Part shown: positions 17,246 through 25,889 of the stretch, piece by piece
Position numbering within the stretch: position 1 is the first letter of the stretch
Layout: each line of letters begins with the position of its first letter
Assembly (NCBI RefSeq): GCF_001580545.1
Contig: NZ_LRBG01000007.1
Location: 62,001-126,000, forward strand
Length of the DNA stretch: 64,000 nucleotides
DNA from: Paraburkholderia monticola
GTDB lineage: Bacteria > Pseudomonadota > Gammaproteobacteria > Burkholderiales > Burkholderiaceae
Reading direction: 5' to 3'
Position numbers and translations under genes: made by a program
Notes under the pieces: model-generated
Database searches by the model: none
Told to the model about the DNA's origin: nothing
What the model saw: only the letters and a program-made list of their open reading frames with translations

Positions 17246-18181
17246 TCAGATCGGCGTCAGCACCGGTTCGCCCGCGAAATGCCGCCGCGCGTTGTCGAGG
17301 AAGTTATCGACCGAGGCCGTGATCGCTTCGGGCGAGCGGCCACCCACGTGCGGCGTCAGCACCACGTTGCGCAGGCCGATCAGCGCCTGCGGCGGCTCGG
17401 GCTCGCCCTCGTACACGTCGAGTCCGGCGCCCGCGATCGTTCCCGCGGCGAGCGCGCGAGCCAGCGCGGCGGTATCGACGACACTGCCGCGCGACACGTT
17501 GACGATGAAGCCTCGTGGACCCAGCGCCGCCAGCACCGCCTCGCCGATCAGATGCCGCGTGCCGGCGCCGCCCGGCGTCGCGACGATCAGGAAGTCGCTC
17601 CATTGCGCGAGCGCCTCGACGCTGTCGAAATAGCGCAGCGACGGCGCATCGCCGCGCGGCTTGCGGTTGTGATAGCCGACTTCCATGTCGAAGCCGGCCG
17701 CGCGCCGCGCAATCTTGGTGCCGATATGGCCGAGCCCGACGATCCCCAAACGCTTGTTCGAAACGTTCGGCCGCATCGGCAGATGGTCGCGCCACACGCC
17801 TTCGCGCGTCGCGCGGTCCAGTTGCGGCACGTCGCGCACGACCGCGAGCAGCAACGCGAACGCGTGATCGGCGACGCAGTGATCGTTGGTCCCCGCGCCG
17901 TTGACGAGCACGATGCCGCGCGAGCGCGCGTGCTCGACGGGCAAGTTCTCGTAGCCGGCGCCCAGCGCGCTGATCAGTTCGAGCCGCGGCATGCGCTCGA
18001 TGTCAGCCACGCCGAGACCCGTCGTGCCGTTGGTCAGCACCGCCCGGATTTGCGCGCCGTGGGTCGCGAGCGCGGCTTCGCGCTGCGCTGGCTCGGGGGC
18101 ATAGATGACGTCGAACGTGGCCGCGATGCTCGCGCGGCTCGCGTCGTTCAGATGGATCAGGACCAGCAGCGATGGCTTCAT
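17246..18181 (-). CDS. slcC: D-2-hydroxyacid dehydrogenase family, possible (S)-sulfolactate dehydrogenase
   Basis: A ~311-aa NAD-dependent dehydrogenase with the Rossmann motif GLGHIGTKIA, the VNVSRGSVVD strand, EGEPEPP and the catalytic-histidine motif TPHVGGRSPEA. That is the complete 2-HADH family pattern. In known sulfolactate degraders SlcC, from this family, oxidises (S)-sulfolactate to sulfopyruvate and ComC then forms the (R)-enantiomer needed by SuyAB. Close linkage to suyAB and a comC-like gene makes that the attractive reading. Hydroxypyruvate or glyoxylate reductase is the alternative. The start is uncertain: ATG at 18181 gives the usual family N-terminus, and another ATG lies at 18223. 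Confidence 0.6.
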   Translation of the reverse strand: MKPSLLVLIHLNDASRASIAATFDVIYAPEPAQREAALATHGAQIRAVLTNGTTGLGVADIERMPRLELISALGAGYENLPVEHARSRGIVLVNGAGTNDHCVADHAFALLLAVVRDVPQLDRATREGVWRDHLPMRPNVSNKRLGIVGLGHIGTKIARRAAGFDMEVGYHNRKPRGDAPSLRYFDSVEALAQWSDFLIVATPGGAGTRHLIGEAVLAALGPRGFIVNVSRGSVVDTAALARALAAGTIAGAGLDVYEGEPEPPQALIGLRNVVLTPHVGGRSPEAITASVDNFLDNARRHFAGEPVLTPI

Positions 18182-18411
18182 GAAGGCATTTTTCCCGAGG
18201 GCGTGATTGACAGGAATCTGCATGGAATCTTCGGCGATCGAGTGTAGCAAGCCTCCACGGCACGCGCAGAATGCTCACGCGGTGGTTCCGGCCACGCGCG
18301 CTCGCCATGTCGACGAGCACATCTGCGCAAAAACGACAGGCCAATCGCCTTCCATTTTCGGCCTGGCCGCAACGCGTCTAAAATAGCCGCACATCCGACC
18401 CCGAGAACCCC

Positions 18412-19890
18412 ATGCTGGATACCCTGCCGGGCGGCTCCGCGCCCATCAACGACGACTCCGGTATGTTCGAACTCGCGCCCGTGTCGCTGTGGCTCGAAGA
18501 TTTCAGCGGCGTGCGCGCGCTATTCGATGAATGGCGCGCTACGGGCGTGACCGATCTGCGCGCTCATTTCGCCGAAGACCCAGGCCGTGTCGCCGACTGC
18601 GCGCACCGCATCCGCGTGATCAAGGTCAATCGCCAGACGCTCACGCAGTTCGAGGCCGCCGATTTCGACGCGCTGACCAGCAACCTCGCGTCGGTGTTCC
18701 GCGACGACATGCTGAAAACGCACCTCGAAGAGCTGTGCCAGTTGTGGGCCGGGCAATCGAACTTCACGAGCCATACGGTCAACTACACGCTCGGCGGACG
18801 GCGCCTCGACGTGCTGCTCAAGGGCGCGGTGCTGCCCGGTCACGAGGAGCGCTGGGACCGGGTGCTGGTGTCGACCGAGGACATCACCGAGCTCGAAGGC
18901 GCGCGGCGCCGCGTCACGCTCGCGGAGGAATATGCGCGCGGGCTCTTCGAACATTCGCCGGTGTCGCTGTGGGTCGAGGATTTCAGCGCGGTCAAGCGCC
19001 TGCTCGATGGCGCGCGGGCGGCCGGCATCAATGATTTCCGCGTGTTTACCGACGTGCATCCGGAGTTCGTCGAGCGCTGCATGGCGGAAATTCACGTGCT
19101 CGACGTGAACCATCACACGCTCGGGATGTTCGGCGCGAAAGACAAGCACACCCTGCTCGCGCGGCTCGCCGACGTGTTTCGCGACGACATGCGCCCGCAT
19201 TTCCGCGAGCAGCTGATCGACCTGTGGGACAACAAGCTGTTCCAGCAGCGCGAGGTGCTCAACTACTCGCTCGATGGCAGCGAAGTGCACGTGCACCTGC
19301 AATTCTCGGTGCTGCCAGGCCACGAGCAGGACTGGGACCTCGTGCTGGTCGCGCTGACCGACATCACCGCGCGCAAGAAGGCCGAGGCGTACCTCGAATT
19401 CCTCGGCAAGCACGACGTGCTGACCAAGCTGCGCAACCGCTCGTTCTATGTCGACGAGCTGAACCGGCTCGAACGCAAGGGACCGTGGCCCGTGACGATC
19501 ATCATGGCCGACCTGAACGGCCTGAAGCGCGTCAACGATCAGCTCGGTCACGCGGCCGGCGACGCGCTGCTGCGGCGCGCCGGCGAAGTGCTCGCGAAGG
19601 CGATGGAGTCGCCGTTCCACGCCGCGCGCATCGGCGGTGACGAGTTCGCGATCCTGATGCCCGATACCGACGAGCGCGGCGGCGCGGCGATGATCGACGC
19701 AATCCATCAGCTCGTCGAGATGAACAACCAGTTCTATCCCGGCTCGCCGTTGAACTTCGCGATGGGCGCGGCGACCTGCCAGCGCGGCGACCGGCTCGAA
19801 GCGGGCGTGCAGCGCGCCGATCTGCTGATGTACGAGGAAAAGCGCGCGTACTACGAGGACCGGCCGGGAGCGGATTTGGCGGCCGGCTGA
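18412..19890 (+). CDS. PAS-PAS-GGDEF diguanylate cyclase
   Basis: A 492-aa cytoplasmic signalling protein with no membrane segment. Residues ~18-163 and ~178-325 are two related sensor modules, each opening with PVSLWxEDFS and closing with LPGHExxWDxVLVxxxDIT, so the gene arose by internal duplication. The GGDEF domain follows, with an intact GGDEF at 408-412, so it should make cyclic di-GMP. I see no RxxD inhibitory site five residues ahead, which suggests no product feedback. TAAAAT about 30 bases upstream is a plausible -10. Nothing in the context defines the signal. Confidence 0.88.
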   Translation: MLDTLPGGSAPINDDSGMFELAPVSLWLEDFSGVRALFDEWRATGVTDLRAHFAEDPGRVADCAHRIRVIKVNRQTLTQFEAADFDALTSNLASVFRDDMLKTHLEELCQLWAGQSNFTSHTVNYTLGGRRLDVLLKGAVLPGHEERWDRVLVSTEDITELEGARRRVTLAEEYARGLFEHSPVSLWVEDFSAVKRLLDGARAAGINDFRVFTDVHPEFVERCMAEIHVLDVNHHTLGMFGAKDKHTLLARLADVFRDDMRPHFREQLIDLWDNKLFQQREVLNYSLDGSEVHVHLQFSVLPGHEQDWDLVLVALTDITARKKAEAYLEFLGKHDVLTKLRNRSFYVDELNRLERKGPWPVTIIMADLNGLKRVNDQLGHAAGDALLRRAGEVLAKAMESPFHAARIGGDEFAILMPDTDERGGAAMIDAIHQLVEMNNQFYPGSPLNFAMGAATCQRGDRLEAGVQRADLLMYEEKRAYYEDRPGADLAAG

Positions 19891-19909
19891 AGGCCACCAG
19901 GCGGCCACC

Positions 19910-19932
19910 AGGCGGCCACTTAAGGGCCGCCT
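19910..19932. terminator. Hairpin between convergent genes
   Basis: AGGCGGCC at 19910-19917 pairs perfectly with GGCCGCCT at 19925-19932 across a 7-base loop, 20 bases after the cyclase stop. There is no T-tract. It may help end transcription of both convergent genes. Confidence 0.35.
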
Positions 19933-19954
19933 GAGGGCCGGCCACCTCGGGCGC

Positions 19955-20257
19955 TCAGCCCGGCAGCTTGGCTGCCAGCACGTCCACCTTGACGATGCTC
20001 GGCGGCGCCCCGAACAGGTCGCCCGCCTTCGCCATCAACGCGGCCGCGACCTTGCCGTTCAGATGCGCGTCACGGCCGGCTTCGTCCTCGAATGCGTCGA
20101 AAATGCCGTATGTCGAGGGCCCGAGTTTCAGGCCGAACCAGGCGGCGGTGGCCGGTTCCTGCTCGACGAGCGGCAAGCCGCTGAGCAGAAACGCCTCGAC
20201 CTCCTGTTCCTTGCCGGGCTTGGCTTCCAGACGGACATACAGCGCGAGCTTGACCAT
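19955..20257 (-). CDS. Antibiotic biosynthesis monooxygenase (ABM) domain protein
   Basis: A ~100-aa protein with the ferredoxin-like ABM/YgiN fold: a first strand (KLALYVRLEAKPGKEQEVEAFL), a central TAAWFGLKLGPSTYGIFDAFED segment and a closing helix-strand. Members are small dimeric quinone or reactive-compound monooxygenases, or simply stress-linked. AAGGAGT eight bases before the ATG at 20257 fixes the start. It is a monocistronic gene, convergent with the cyclase. Confidence 0.85.
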   Translation of the reverse strand: MVKLALYVRLEAKPGKEQEVEAFLLSGLPLVEQEPATAAWFGLKLGPSTYGIFDAFEDEAGRDAHLNGKVAAALMAKAGDLFGAPPSIVKVDVLAAKLPG

Positions 20258-20384
20258 GATGCGACTCCTTGATGAGTGGCGGCGGACGGCGATGCTCCGA
20301 AAAGGGCTTTTGAAAGGCGCTTTGAAAAGTATAGGCGGCGCCGCTTCAAGCGACGCCCGGTCTAACCCTCGACCCGCGCGCCAG

Positions 20385-21785
20385 TCACGCGCCCGGAAAG
20401 CGCAGCTCGAACCGCACCACGCCCGGCAGCGGGCACACCACGCGCGCACTGCCGCCGTGCAGATGCATGATCGCCTTGACGATCGCGAGCCCGAGTCCGT
20501 TCGATTCGGTGAACGCGCTGCGCGCCGCGTCGCCGCGATAGAAGCGGTCGAATAGCCGGTCGAGTTGCGCGGCCGGAATCGGCTCGCCCTCGTTTTCGAC
20601 CGTCACGAGCGCACCCGCCGCGTCCTGCGCGCCGCGCAGCCTCACGGTCGTATCGCCCGCGCCATAACGCACCGCGTTGACGACCAGATTGTTGATGGCG
20701 CGGCGGCACAGCATCGGATTGGCCGACGCGATGCCCGCCGCGTCGACTTCGAAACGCATGCCGCGTTCGTCGGCGAGTCCTTCGAAGTAGTCGGCGATCC
20801 TGACGAGCTCGCCGTGCAGATCGACCGGCTGCCGCTCGATCGACAACGCAGCATGGTCCGCATGCGCGAGAAACAGGATGTTCTCCGCGATATGGCTGAG
20901 ACGGTTCAGCTCCTCGAGATTCGATTCGAGCAGCTGCTGATATTCGTCGGGCTCGCGCGGCTGCGCGAGCGCTACCTGGGTCTGGCCGACCAGCGCGCCG
21001 ACCGGCGTGCGAATCTCGTGCGCGAGATCGGCGGAAAACTGCTGCAGACGTTGATAGCCTTCGGCGAGACGGTCGAGCATCGCGTTGAACGCGTGCGTGA
21101 GCTGGCGCAGTTCGACGGGCGCGGCCTCGTGGTCGAGCCGCACCGCCAGATTCGTCGGGCTGATCTGCGCGGCACGCGTCGCGATCTCGCGCACCGGTCT
21201 GAGCGCGCGGCGCAGCACGAAGTATGCGAGCAGCGTCGCGGCCAGCATGCCGGTCAGCGTCGCCAGCACGATGCGGTTGCGGTATTCGGCCAGCATGCGC
21301 ACCTCGTGAGTCATCGGGTGGCCGGCGATCACCTCGACTTCGGTACCGTCCTCGCGCGCTCTCGCGGTCGCGATCGCCCAATGCACGGGTACGCCGTCGG
21401 GCAAGCGCGTCTGCGGGATATCGGCCGCGCGCGGCGGATCGCCCGCCGCGCCGGCCGGCAGATCGGGCACCGCGAGCCTGGCTGGATTCACGTCGACGAA
21501 CGGCGCTTCGCCCGGCCGACGAAACAGCAGCACGTCCTCTTCCGCGCCGAGCATCGTCTCGAACAGCAGCGGACGCTTTTTCAACTCGCTCACCGAATAA
21601 AGGTCGTGCACGATCCGGCTGAAATGCTCGACGCGGCCGCTCAGCACGACGTCGGCGCGGCGTTGCAGCGAGACTTCGGCGGAATGATAGAAATACGCGC
21701 CGAGCGAGCCGATCACCACGCAGGCGATCAGCGCGAACAGCAAGGTGGTGCGCGCGATCAGCGAGCGTTCGGTCCAGAATTTCAT
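20385..21785 (-). CDS. Heavy-metal/oxidant-type sensor histidine kinase (CusS/IrlS/HprS family)
   Basis: A 466-aa inner-membrane kinase: one TM near residues 10-33, a ~130-aa periplasmic sensor, a second TM near 170-195, HAMP, then HisKA with [13 protein letters not shown] and an HATPase domain with [11 protein letters not shown] and [13 protein letters not shown]. The periplasmic part has no obvious metal-binding His/Met cluster. Its start overlaps the end of the regulator gene by 4 bases, which indicates translational coupling. Because a sulfite-oxidase-fold enzyme lies across the divergent promoter, HprS (oxidant sensing) is as likely as CusS (copper). Confidence 0.88.
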   Translation of the reverse strand: MKFWTERSLIARTTLLFALIACVVIGSLGAYFYHSAEVSLQRRADVVLSGRVEHFSRIVHDLYSVSELKKRPLLFETMLGAEEDVLLFRRPGEAPFVDVNPARLAVPDLPAGAAGDPPRAADIPQTRLPDGVPVHWAIATARAREDGTEVEVIAGHPMTHEVRMLAEYRNRIVLATLTGMLAATLLAYFVLRRALRPVREIATRAAQISPTNLAVRLDHEAAPVELRQLTHAFNAMLDRLAEGYQRLQQFSADLAHEIRTPVGALVGQTQVALAQPREPDEYQQLLESNLEELNRLSHIAENILFLAHADHAALSIERQPVDLHGELVRIADYFEGLADERGMRFEVDAAGIASANPMLCRRAINNLVVNAVRYGAGDTTVRLRGAQDAAGALVTVENEGEPIPAAQLDRLFDRFYRGDAARSAFTESNGLGLAIVKAIMHLHGGSARVVCPLPGVVRFELRFPGA

Positions 21786-22453
21786 ACGCCGTCGCCGAAC
21801 GCGTAGCCGATGCTGCGCACCGTGTGGATCAGCTTCTTTTCGAACGGGTGATCGACCTTCGCGCGCAAGCGCTTGATCGCCACGTCGACCACGTTGGTGT
21901 CGCTATCGAAGTTCATGTCCCACACCTCCGAGGCGATCTGCGCGCGCGACAGCGCCTCGCCCTCGCGCCGCACCAGCAGATGCAGCAGCATGAACTCCTT
22001 GTTGGTCAGCGGAATGTCGACGCCCTCGCGCGTGACCCGGCGGCGCAACACGTCGAGCTTCAGATCGGCGACTTCGAACACATCGTTCTCGCGGATCACG
22101 CCACGGCGCAACAGCGTGCGAATCCGCAGCACCAGCTCCGTGAACGAAAACGGCTTGACGAGATAGTCGTCGGCGCCGAGTTCGAGACCGCGGATGCGGT
22201 CGCTGACCTGGTCGCGCGCGGTCAGGAAGATCACCCGCAGATCGCGCCGCGCACGCAGCGCCCGCATGATCTCCCAACCGTCGATACCCGGCAGCATCAC
22301 ATCGAGCACCACCAGCTCGTAATCGTGCTCGAGCGCCAGATGCAGGCCGTCCGTGCCGGTGCGCGCGAGGTCGACCGCGTAGCCGTTCTCGCGCAGACCT
22401 TTCTTCAGGTAGTCGCCGGTCTTCGGATCGTCTTCGATGACGAGAATACTCAT
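21782..22453 (-). CDS. OmpR-family response regulator (CusR/IrlR/HprR family)
   Basis: A 223-aa regulator. The receiver domain has the acidic pair ED in LVIEDD, phospho-acceptor D51 (VVLDVMLPG), T in FLTARD and K in LVKPFS. The C-terminal winged helix (residues ~125-220) ends with [10 protein letters not shown]. It is the first gene of the two-gene operon with its kinase. A CusR-type dyad at 22603-22618 sits between it and the divergent DUF5666/cytochrome b/molybdoenzyme operon, which is therefore the likely target along with its own promoter. Confidence 0.92.
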   Translation of the reverse strand: MSILVIEDDPKTGDYLKKGLRENGYAVDLARTGTDGLHLALEHDYELVVLDVMLPGIDGWEIMRALRARRDLRVIFLTARDQVSDRIRGLELGADDYLVKPFSFTELVLRIRTLLRRGVIRENDVFEVADLKLDVLRRRVTREGVDIPLTNKEFMLLHLLVRREGEALSRAQIASEVWDMNFDSDTNVVDVAIKRLRAKVDHPFEKKLIHTVRSIGYAFGDGV

Positions 22454-22602
22454 GATGCCCGCTGCTCCTGCGCGCGATTCGACCCGTGGGGCCGCCGCCG
22501 CGCGCGCAAAAAAACGCCTGACGAAAGCGCTCGAAAGAAAGCGCTCAAAAAAACCATCCAGCGCTCCCGGCGCCCATTCTACGTGGCCGCCGTCGGTCGT
22601 TC

Positions 22603-22618
22603 ATGACGTTTTTGTCAT
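22603..22618. promoter_or_regulatory. CusR/HprR-like response-regulator box
   Basis: ATGAC-GTTTTT-GTCAT is a perfect 5-bp inverted repeat with a 6-base spacer. The CusR/HprR box I know is ATGACAANNTTGTCAT, with the same half-sites and spacing; the right half TTGTCAT matches fully. It lies 150 bases before the regulator gene and 84 bases before the DUF5666 gene, where it could serve both promoters. Confidence 0.6.
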
Positions 22619-22701
22619 CCTCCCGTCACCCGGATGAGCCGATGCGGGGACTAGTCTGAGCGCACCGTTCACCACGCTGCACCCTTTCCTGGAGCTGCCT
22701 C

Positions 22702-23343
22702 ATGAAGACCCGCATGAAGATGACCCGCACGCGAACGCTGCGCGCCCTCGCCGTCCCCGCGCTCGCCGCCGCGCTGTTCGCGACGACGTCCGCGGCTTGG
22801 GCCCAGAGCTCGATGCCGACCGGCGTACGCGGCACGGTGACCTCACTCTCGGGCGATCTGCTGAAAGTCCATACGCGCGACGGCCAGGACGTCGACGTCA
22901 AGCTCGCCGGCGACACGCCGATTCGCGGCGTCACGCTCGCCAACGTCAACGACATCAAGCCGGACAGCTACGTGGGCACCGCCGCGATTCCGCAGTCCGA
23001 CGGCACGCTGAAGGCGCTCGAAGTGCACGTGTTTCCGCCGAGCATGCGCGGCTCGGGCGAAGGTCATCGCCCGTGGGATCTCGGCGCGAACAGCACGATG
23101 ACGAACGGCACGGTCGGCTCGCTCGTGGTCAGCAACGGCCGCACGATCACCGTCAAGTACAAGGACGGCGAGAAGAAGATCGTGATTCCGCAGGACGTGC
23201 CGATCGTCAGTCTCGAGCCGGGCAGCCGCGCGTTGCTCACGCCCGGCACGAAGGTCGTGCTGTTTGCGCACAAGGATGCGGACGGTTCGATGGCGGCGAA
23301 TTTCATTTCGGCCGGCGAGCATGGGGTGACGCCGCCGATGTAA
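22702..23343 (+). CDS. DUF5666-like secreted protein
   Basis: A 213-aa protein with a clear signal peptide: a basic start, a hydrophobic core (LAVPALAAALFATTSA) and a probable cut after AWA. The mature part shows two beta-strand-rich repeats: RGTVTSLSGDLLKVHTRDGQDVDVKL, and NGTVGSLVVSNGRTITVKYKDGEKKIVI some 90 residues later. This is an OB-like repeat seen in DUF5666 proteins. No catalytic motif is visible. GGAGCT before the ATG sets the start. It is first in the operon with the cytochrome b and molybdoenzyme, so it may be a periplasmic accessory of that system. Confidence 0.7.
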   Translation: MKTRMKMTRTRTLRALAVPALAAALFATTSAAWAQSSMPTGVRGTVTSLSGDLLKVHTRDGQDVDVKLAGDTPIRGVTLANVNDIKPDSYVGTAAIPQSDGTLKALEVHVFPPSMRGSGEGHRPWDLGANSTMTNGTVGSLVVSNGRTITVKYKDGEKKIVIPQDVPIVSLEPGSRALLTPGTKVVLFAHKDADGSMAANFISAGEHGVTPPM

Positions 23344-23386
23344 TGCGGCGCGTCGTTGCTACTTTTTCACCTCGCCTCTGAAGCCC

Positions 23387-24037
23387 ATGCCCGAATCGCA
23401 AGCATTCCCGATCGTCCATCCGCTCGTCGTTCGCGTGACGCACTGGATCAACGCGTTCGCGATGGTCTGCATGTTGATGAGCGGCTGGGCGATCTATAAC
23501 GCCTCGCCGATCTTCCCGTTCCGGTTTCCGGTGTGGGCGACGGTCGGCGGCTGGCTGGGCGGCTCGATCGCATGGCACTTCGCGGCGATGTGGCTGCTGT
23601 GCGCGAACGGCCTGCTGTATCTCGTCTATGGCGTGTCGAGCGGCCATCTGCGGCGCAAGCTGCTGCCGGTTCGTCCCCGCGACGTCGCGCGCGATGCGGT
23701 GCTGGCGTTGCGCTTCAGACTGCCGCACGAGACTGGCAGGTACAACGCCGTGCAGCGCGCGCTGTATCTGTTGGTGCTGCTGCTCGGCGTGCTGCTCGTC
23801 GCATCGGGACTGTCGATCTGGAAGCCGGTGCAGTTCTCATGGCTGACCGCGCTGTTCGGCGGCTTCGATTTTGCGCGGCGCGTGCATTTCGTCGCGATGG
23901 CGGGCGTGGTCGGCTTCGTCGTCGTGCATCTGATGCTGGTGCTGCTGGTGCCACGCACGTTGCCGCCGATGGTCACCGGACGCGCCCGGCGCAGCAGTCA
24001 TCGCATCGAACCAGCACACGAGAGGACTCGCGCATGA
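23387..24037 (+). CDS. Cytochrome b/b6 domain membrane protein
   Basis: A 216-aa integral membrane protein of the b561/Ni-hydrogenase cytochrome b type with four or five helices. Candidate haem ligands are the His in VRVTHWINAFAM, in AWHFAAMWLL, in ARRVHFVAMAG and in FVVVHLMLVLL. It would pass electrons from the quinone pool to the periplasmic molybdoenzyme encoded next, whose start codon overlaps its stop (ATGA, coupled translation). It plays the role of MsrQ/YedZ but belongs to a different cytochrome family. Confidence 0.85.
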   Translation: MPESQAFPIVHPLVVRVTHWINAFAMVCMLMSGWAIYNASPIFPFRFPVWATVGGWLGGSIAWHFAAMWLLCANGLLYLVYGVSSGHLRRKLLPVRPRDVARDAVLALRFRLPHETGRYNAVQRALYLLVLLLGVLLVASGLSIWKPVQFSWLTALFGGFDFARRVHFVAMAGVVGFVVVHLMLVLLVPRTLPPMVTGRARRSSHRIEPAHERTRA

Positions 24038-24876
24038 GCGCCCCTAATCGTACCGATACGCGCACCAATGCGCGCACCGATACGCGCACCGATCCGGCCA
24101 GCCAGACGGACGCCAACACAGAAGACGCGCGCCGCTCACGCATCGTGCTGGCCGAGCACCGGCCGCAGATCGAGCGGCTGCAACGCCGCCTGTTCCTGCG
24201 CTCGTCGCTATCGATCGGCGCGCTCGCGATGCTGTCCGGCTGCAACCTGCAGGACAACGATTCCGTCGATAAGGTGCTATGGGCGATGTCGCGCTGGAAC
24301 GATCGCGTGCAGGCGTGGCTGTTCGATCGCAACAAACTCGCGCCGACCTATTCGGCGCGCGATATCACCGATCCGTTTCCGTTCAATGCGTTCTATCAGG
24401 AGTTCGACGCACCGGATATCGACGGCTCGACCTATCGGCTCGAAGTGTCGGGGCTCGTCGCCGACAAACGCAGCTGGAGCCTCGAGCAGTTGCGCGCGTT
24501 GCCGCAGGTCTCGCAGATCACGCGTCACGTTTGCATCGAAGGCTGGAGCGCGATCGGACAATGGCGCGGCGTGCCGTTTCGCACGTTTCTCGAACGGATC
24601 GGCGCTGATCTGAGCGCGCGCTACGTGGGTTTCAAATGCGCGGATCGCTACTACTCGAGCCTCGACATGGCGACCGCGCTGCATCCGCAAACGCAATTGA
24701 CGCTCGATTTCCGCAACGCGCCGCTGCCGGCCAAATACGGTTATCCGCTGAAGCTGCGCGTGCCGACCAAGCTCGGCTTCAAGAACCCGAAGCACATCGC
24801 CGCAATCTTCGTGACCAATACGAATCCGGGTGGCTACTGGGAAGACCAGGGGTATAACTGGTTCAGCGGGCTCTAG
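24034..24876 (+). CDS. Periplasmic molybdopterin oxidoreductase (sulfite-oxidase fold, MsrP-like)
   Basis: A 280-aa protein. Residues ~6-21 are a low-complexity Thr/Asp/Arg stretch encoded by four 12-bp repeats (24052-24099). It is followed by a twin-arginine-like signal (QRRLFLRSSLSIGALA) that ends in a lipobox-like LSGC, so it is exported folded and perhaps lipid-anchored. The catalytic domain has HVCIEGWSAIGQWRGVPF, whose Cys is the molybdenum ligand of the family, and ADRYYSSLD further on. MsrP (YedY) reduces methionine sulfoxide in periplasmic proteins. That role is plausible given the HprSR-like regulators, but the enzyme is shorter than MsrP and could act on another oxide. Confidence 0.8.
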   Translation: MSAPNRTDTRTNARTDTRTDPASQTDANTEDARRSRIVLAEHRPQIERLQRRLFLRSSLSIGALAMLSGCNLQDNDSVDKVLWAMSRWNDRVQAWLFDRNKLAPTYSARDITDPFPFNAFYQEFDAPDIDGSTYRLEVSGLVADKRSWSLEQLRALPQVSQITRHVCIEGWSAIGQWRGVPFRTFLERIGADLSARYVGFKCADRYYSSLDMATALHPQTQLTLDFRNAPLPAKYGYPLKLRVPTKLGFKNPKHIAAIFVTNTNPGGYWEDQGYNWFSGL

Positions 24877-24922
24877 GGTTTAAGACCTTTAGGGTTTAAG
24901 ACCTTTAGGGCTTAAGACCTTT
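24875..24922. repeat. Three 16-bp tandem repeats at a convergent gene end
   Basis: AGGGTTTAAGACCTTT occurs at 24875-24890 and 24891-24906 and, with one change, at 24907-24922. The first copy begins inside the TAG stop of the molybdoenzyme gene and the last runs into the stop of the convergent AraC gene. The whole gap between the two genes is therefore repeat. Confidence 0.8.
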
Positions 24923-25889
24923 AGACCGCAGTGACGTAACGCGGCACCGGTTTCTGCACGCGCGGCGGCGGCGCATCGTGAGCGCAGCGCATGCGTTTGA
25001 CTTCGTCGACCGGACTGAGGCCGAACAGCCGCTTGAACTCGCGACTGAATTGCGACGCGCTTTCGTAACCGACACGCGCGGCAGCCGCCCCCGCATTCAA
25101 ACCATCCTGCACCATCAACAGACGCGCGTGATGCAAACGCGTGGTCTTCACATACTGCATCGGCGAAGTCGCGGTGACCGCCTTGAACTGCGCATGAAAC
25201 ACCGCGAGGCTCATGCCGGCTTCGGACGCGAGCGTGTCGACATCGAGCGACGCGTGATAGTCCGCATGAATGCGGCGCAGCGCCTTCGCGATGCGGCCAA
25301 AGTGATTCTGATGCGTGAGCGCCGCGCGAATCGCGCCGCCCTGCTCGCCGGTCAACACGCGATAGCAGATTTCGCGCACGATGCCCGGCGCGAGGATGCG
25401 CGCGTCGAGCGGCGATGCGAGCGCTTCCATCAGACGCTGCACGGCGCTGCTCAACGCGAGATCGAGCGGCGTCGAATACATGCCGGCGGGCTCATAGTGC
25501 GCGAGTCCCTGGGTTTCGTTCAGCGCCATCAGCAACTCGGCCACCATCGTCAGATCGACGCGCACGGACATGCCGAGAAACGGCTGCTCCACGCTCGCCT
25601 CGGTCTCGCATTCGAACGGCAACGGCACCGACAGCACCAGGTACTGCTGCGCGTCGTACTGGAACACCTGATCGCCGAGATAGCCGCGCTTGCGTCCCTG
25701 ACAGACGATCACGATGCTCGGCTCGTACATGACCGGCATGCGCGGCATCGGACGATTCGCGCGCAGCAGGTTGACACCTTCGAGGCTCGAGTGCGTGATG
25801 CCGGTATTCGGTGCGAGCAGATCGAACAATTCGACCATGCGGCGTTGCGCGGGATCGTCCGTAATGGGACCGACAGCTTGAGTGGACAT
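24921..25889 (-). CDS. AraC family regulator with AraC_N domain (YqhC-like)
   Basis: A ~322-aa regulator. Residues ~30-180 match the AraC_N (PF06719) style, with EPSIVIVCQGRKRGYLGD and FLGMSVRVDL. The C-terminal ~100 residues hold two helix-turn-helix units, the second with VGYESASQFSREFKRLFGLSP. The ATG at 25889 gives the usual family N-terminus. It is divergent from a zinc alcohol dehydrogenase. In E. coli the AraC_N protein YqhC activates the neighbouring aldehyde reductase gene yqhD, so an aldehyde-stress role is a reasonable guess. Confidence 0.88.
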   Translation of the reverse strand: MSTQAVGPITDDPAQRRMVELFDLLAPNTGITHSSLEGVNLLRANRPMPRMPVMYEPSIVIVCQGRKRGYLGDQVFQYDAQQYLVLSVPLPFECETEASVEQPFLGMSVRVDLTMVAELLMALNETQGLAHYEPAGMYSTPLDLALSSAVQRLMEALASPLDARILAPGIVREICYRVLTGEQGGAIRAALTHQNHFGRIAKALRRIHADYHASLDVDTLASEAGMSLAVFHAQFKAVTATSPMQYVKTTRLHHARLLMVQDGLNAGAAAARVGYESASQFSREFKRLFGLSPVDEVKRMRCAHDAPPPRVQKPVPRYVTAV

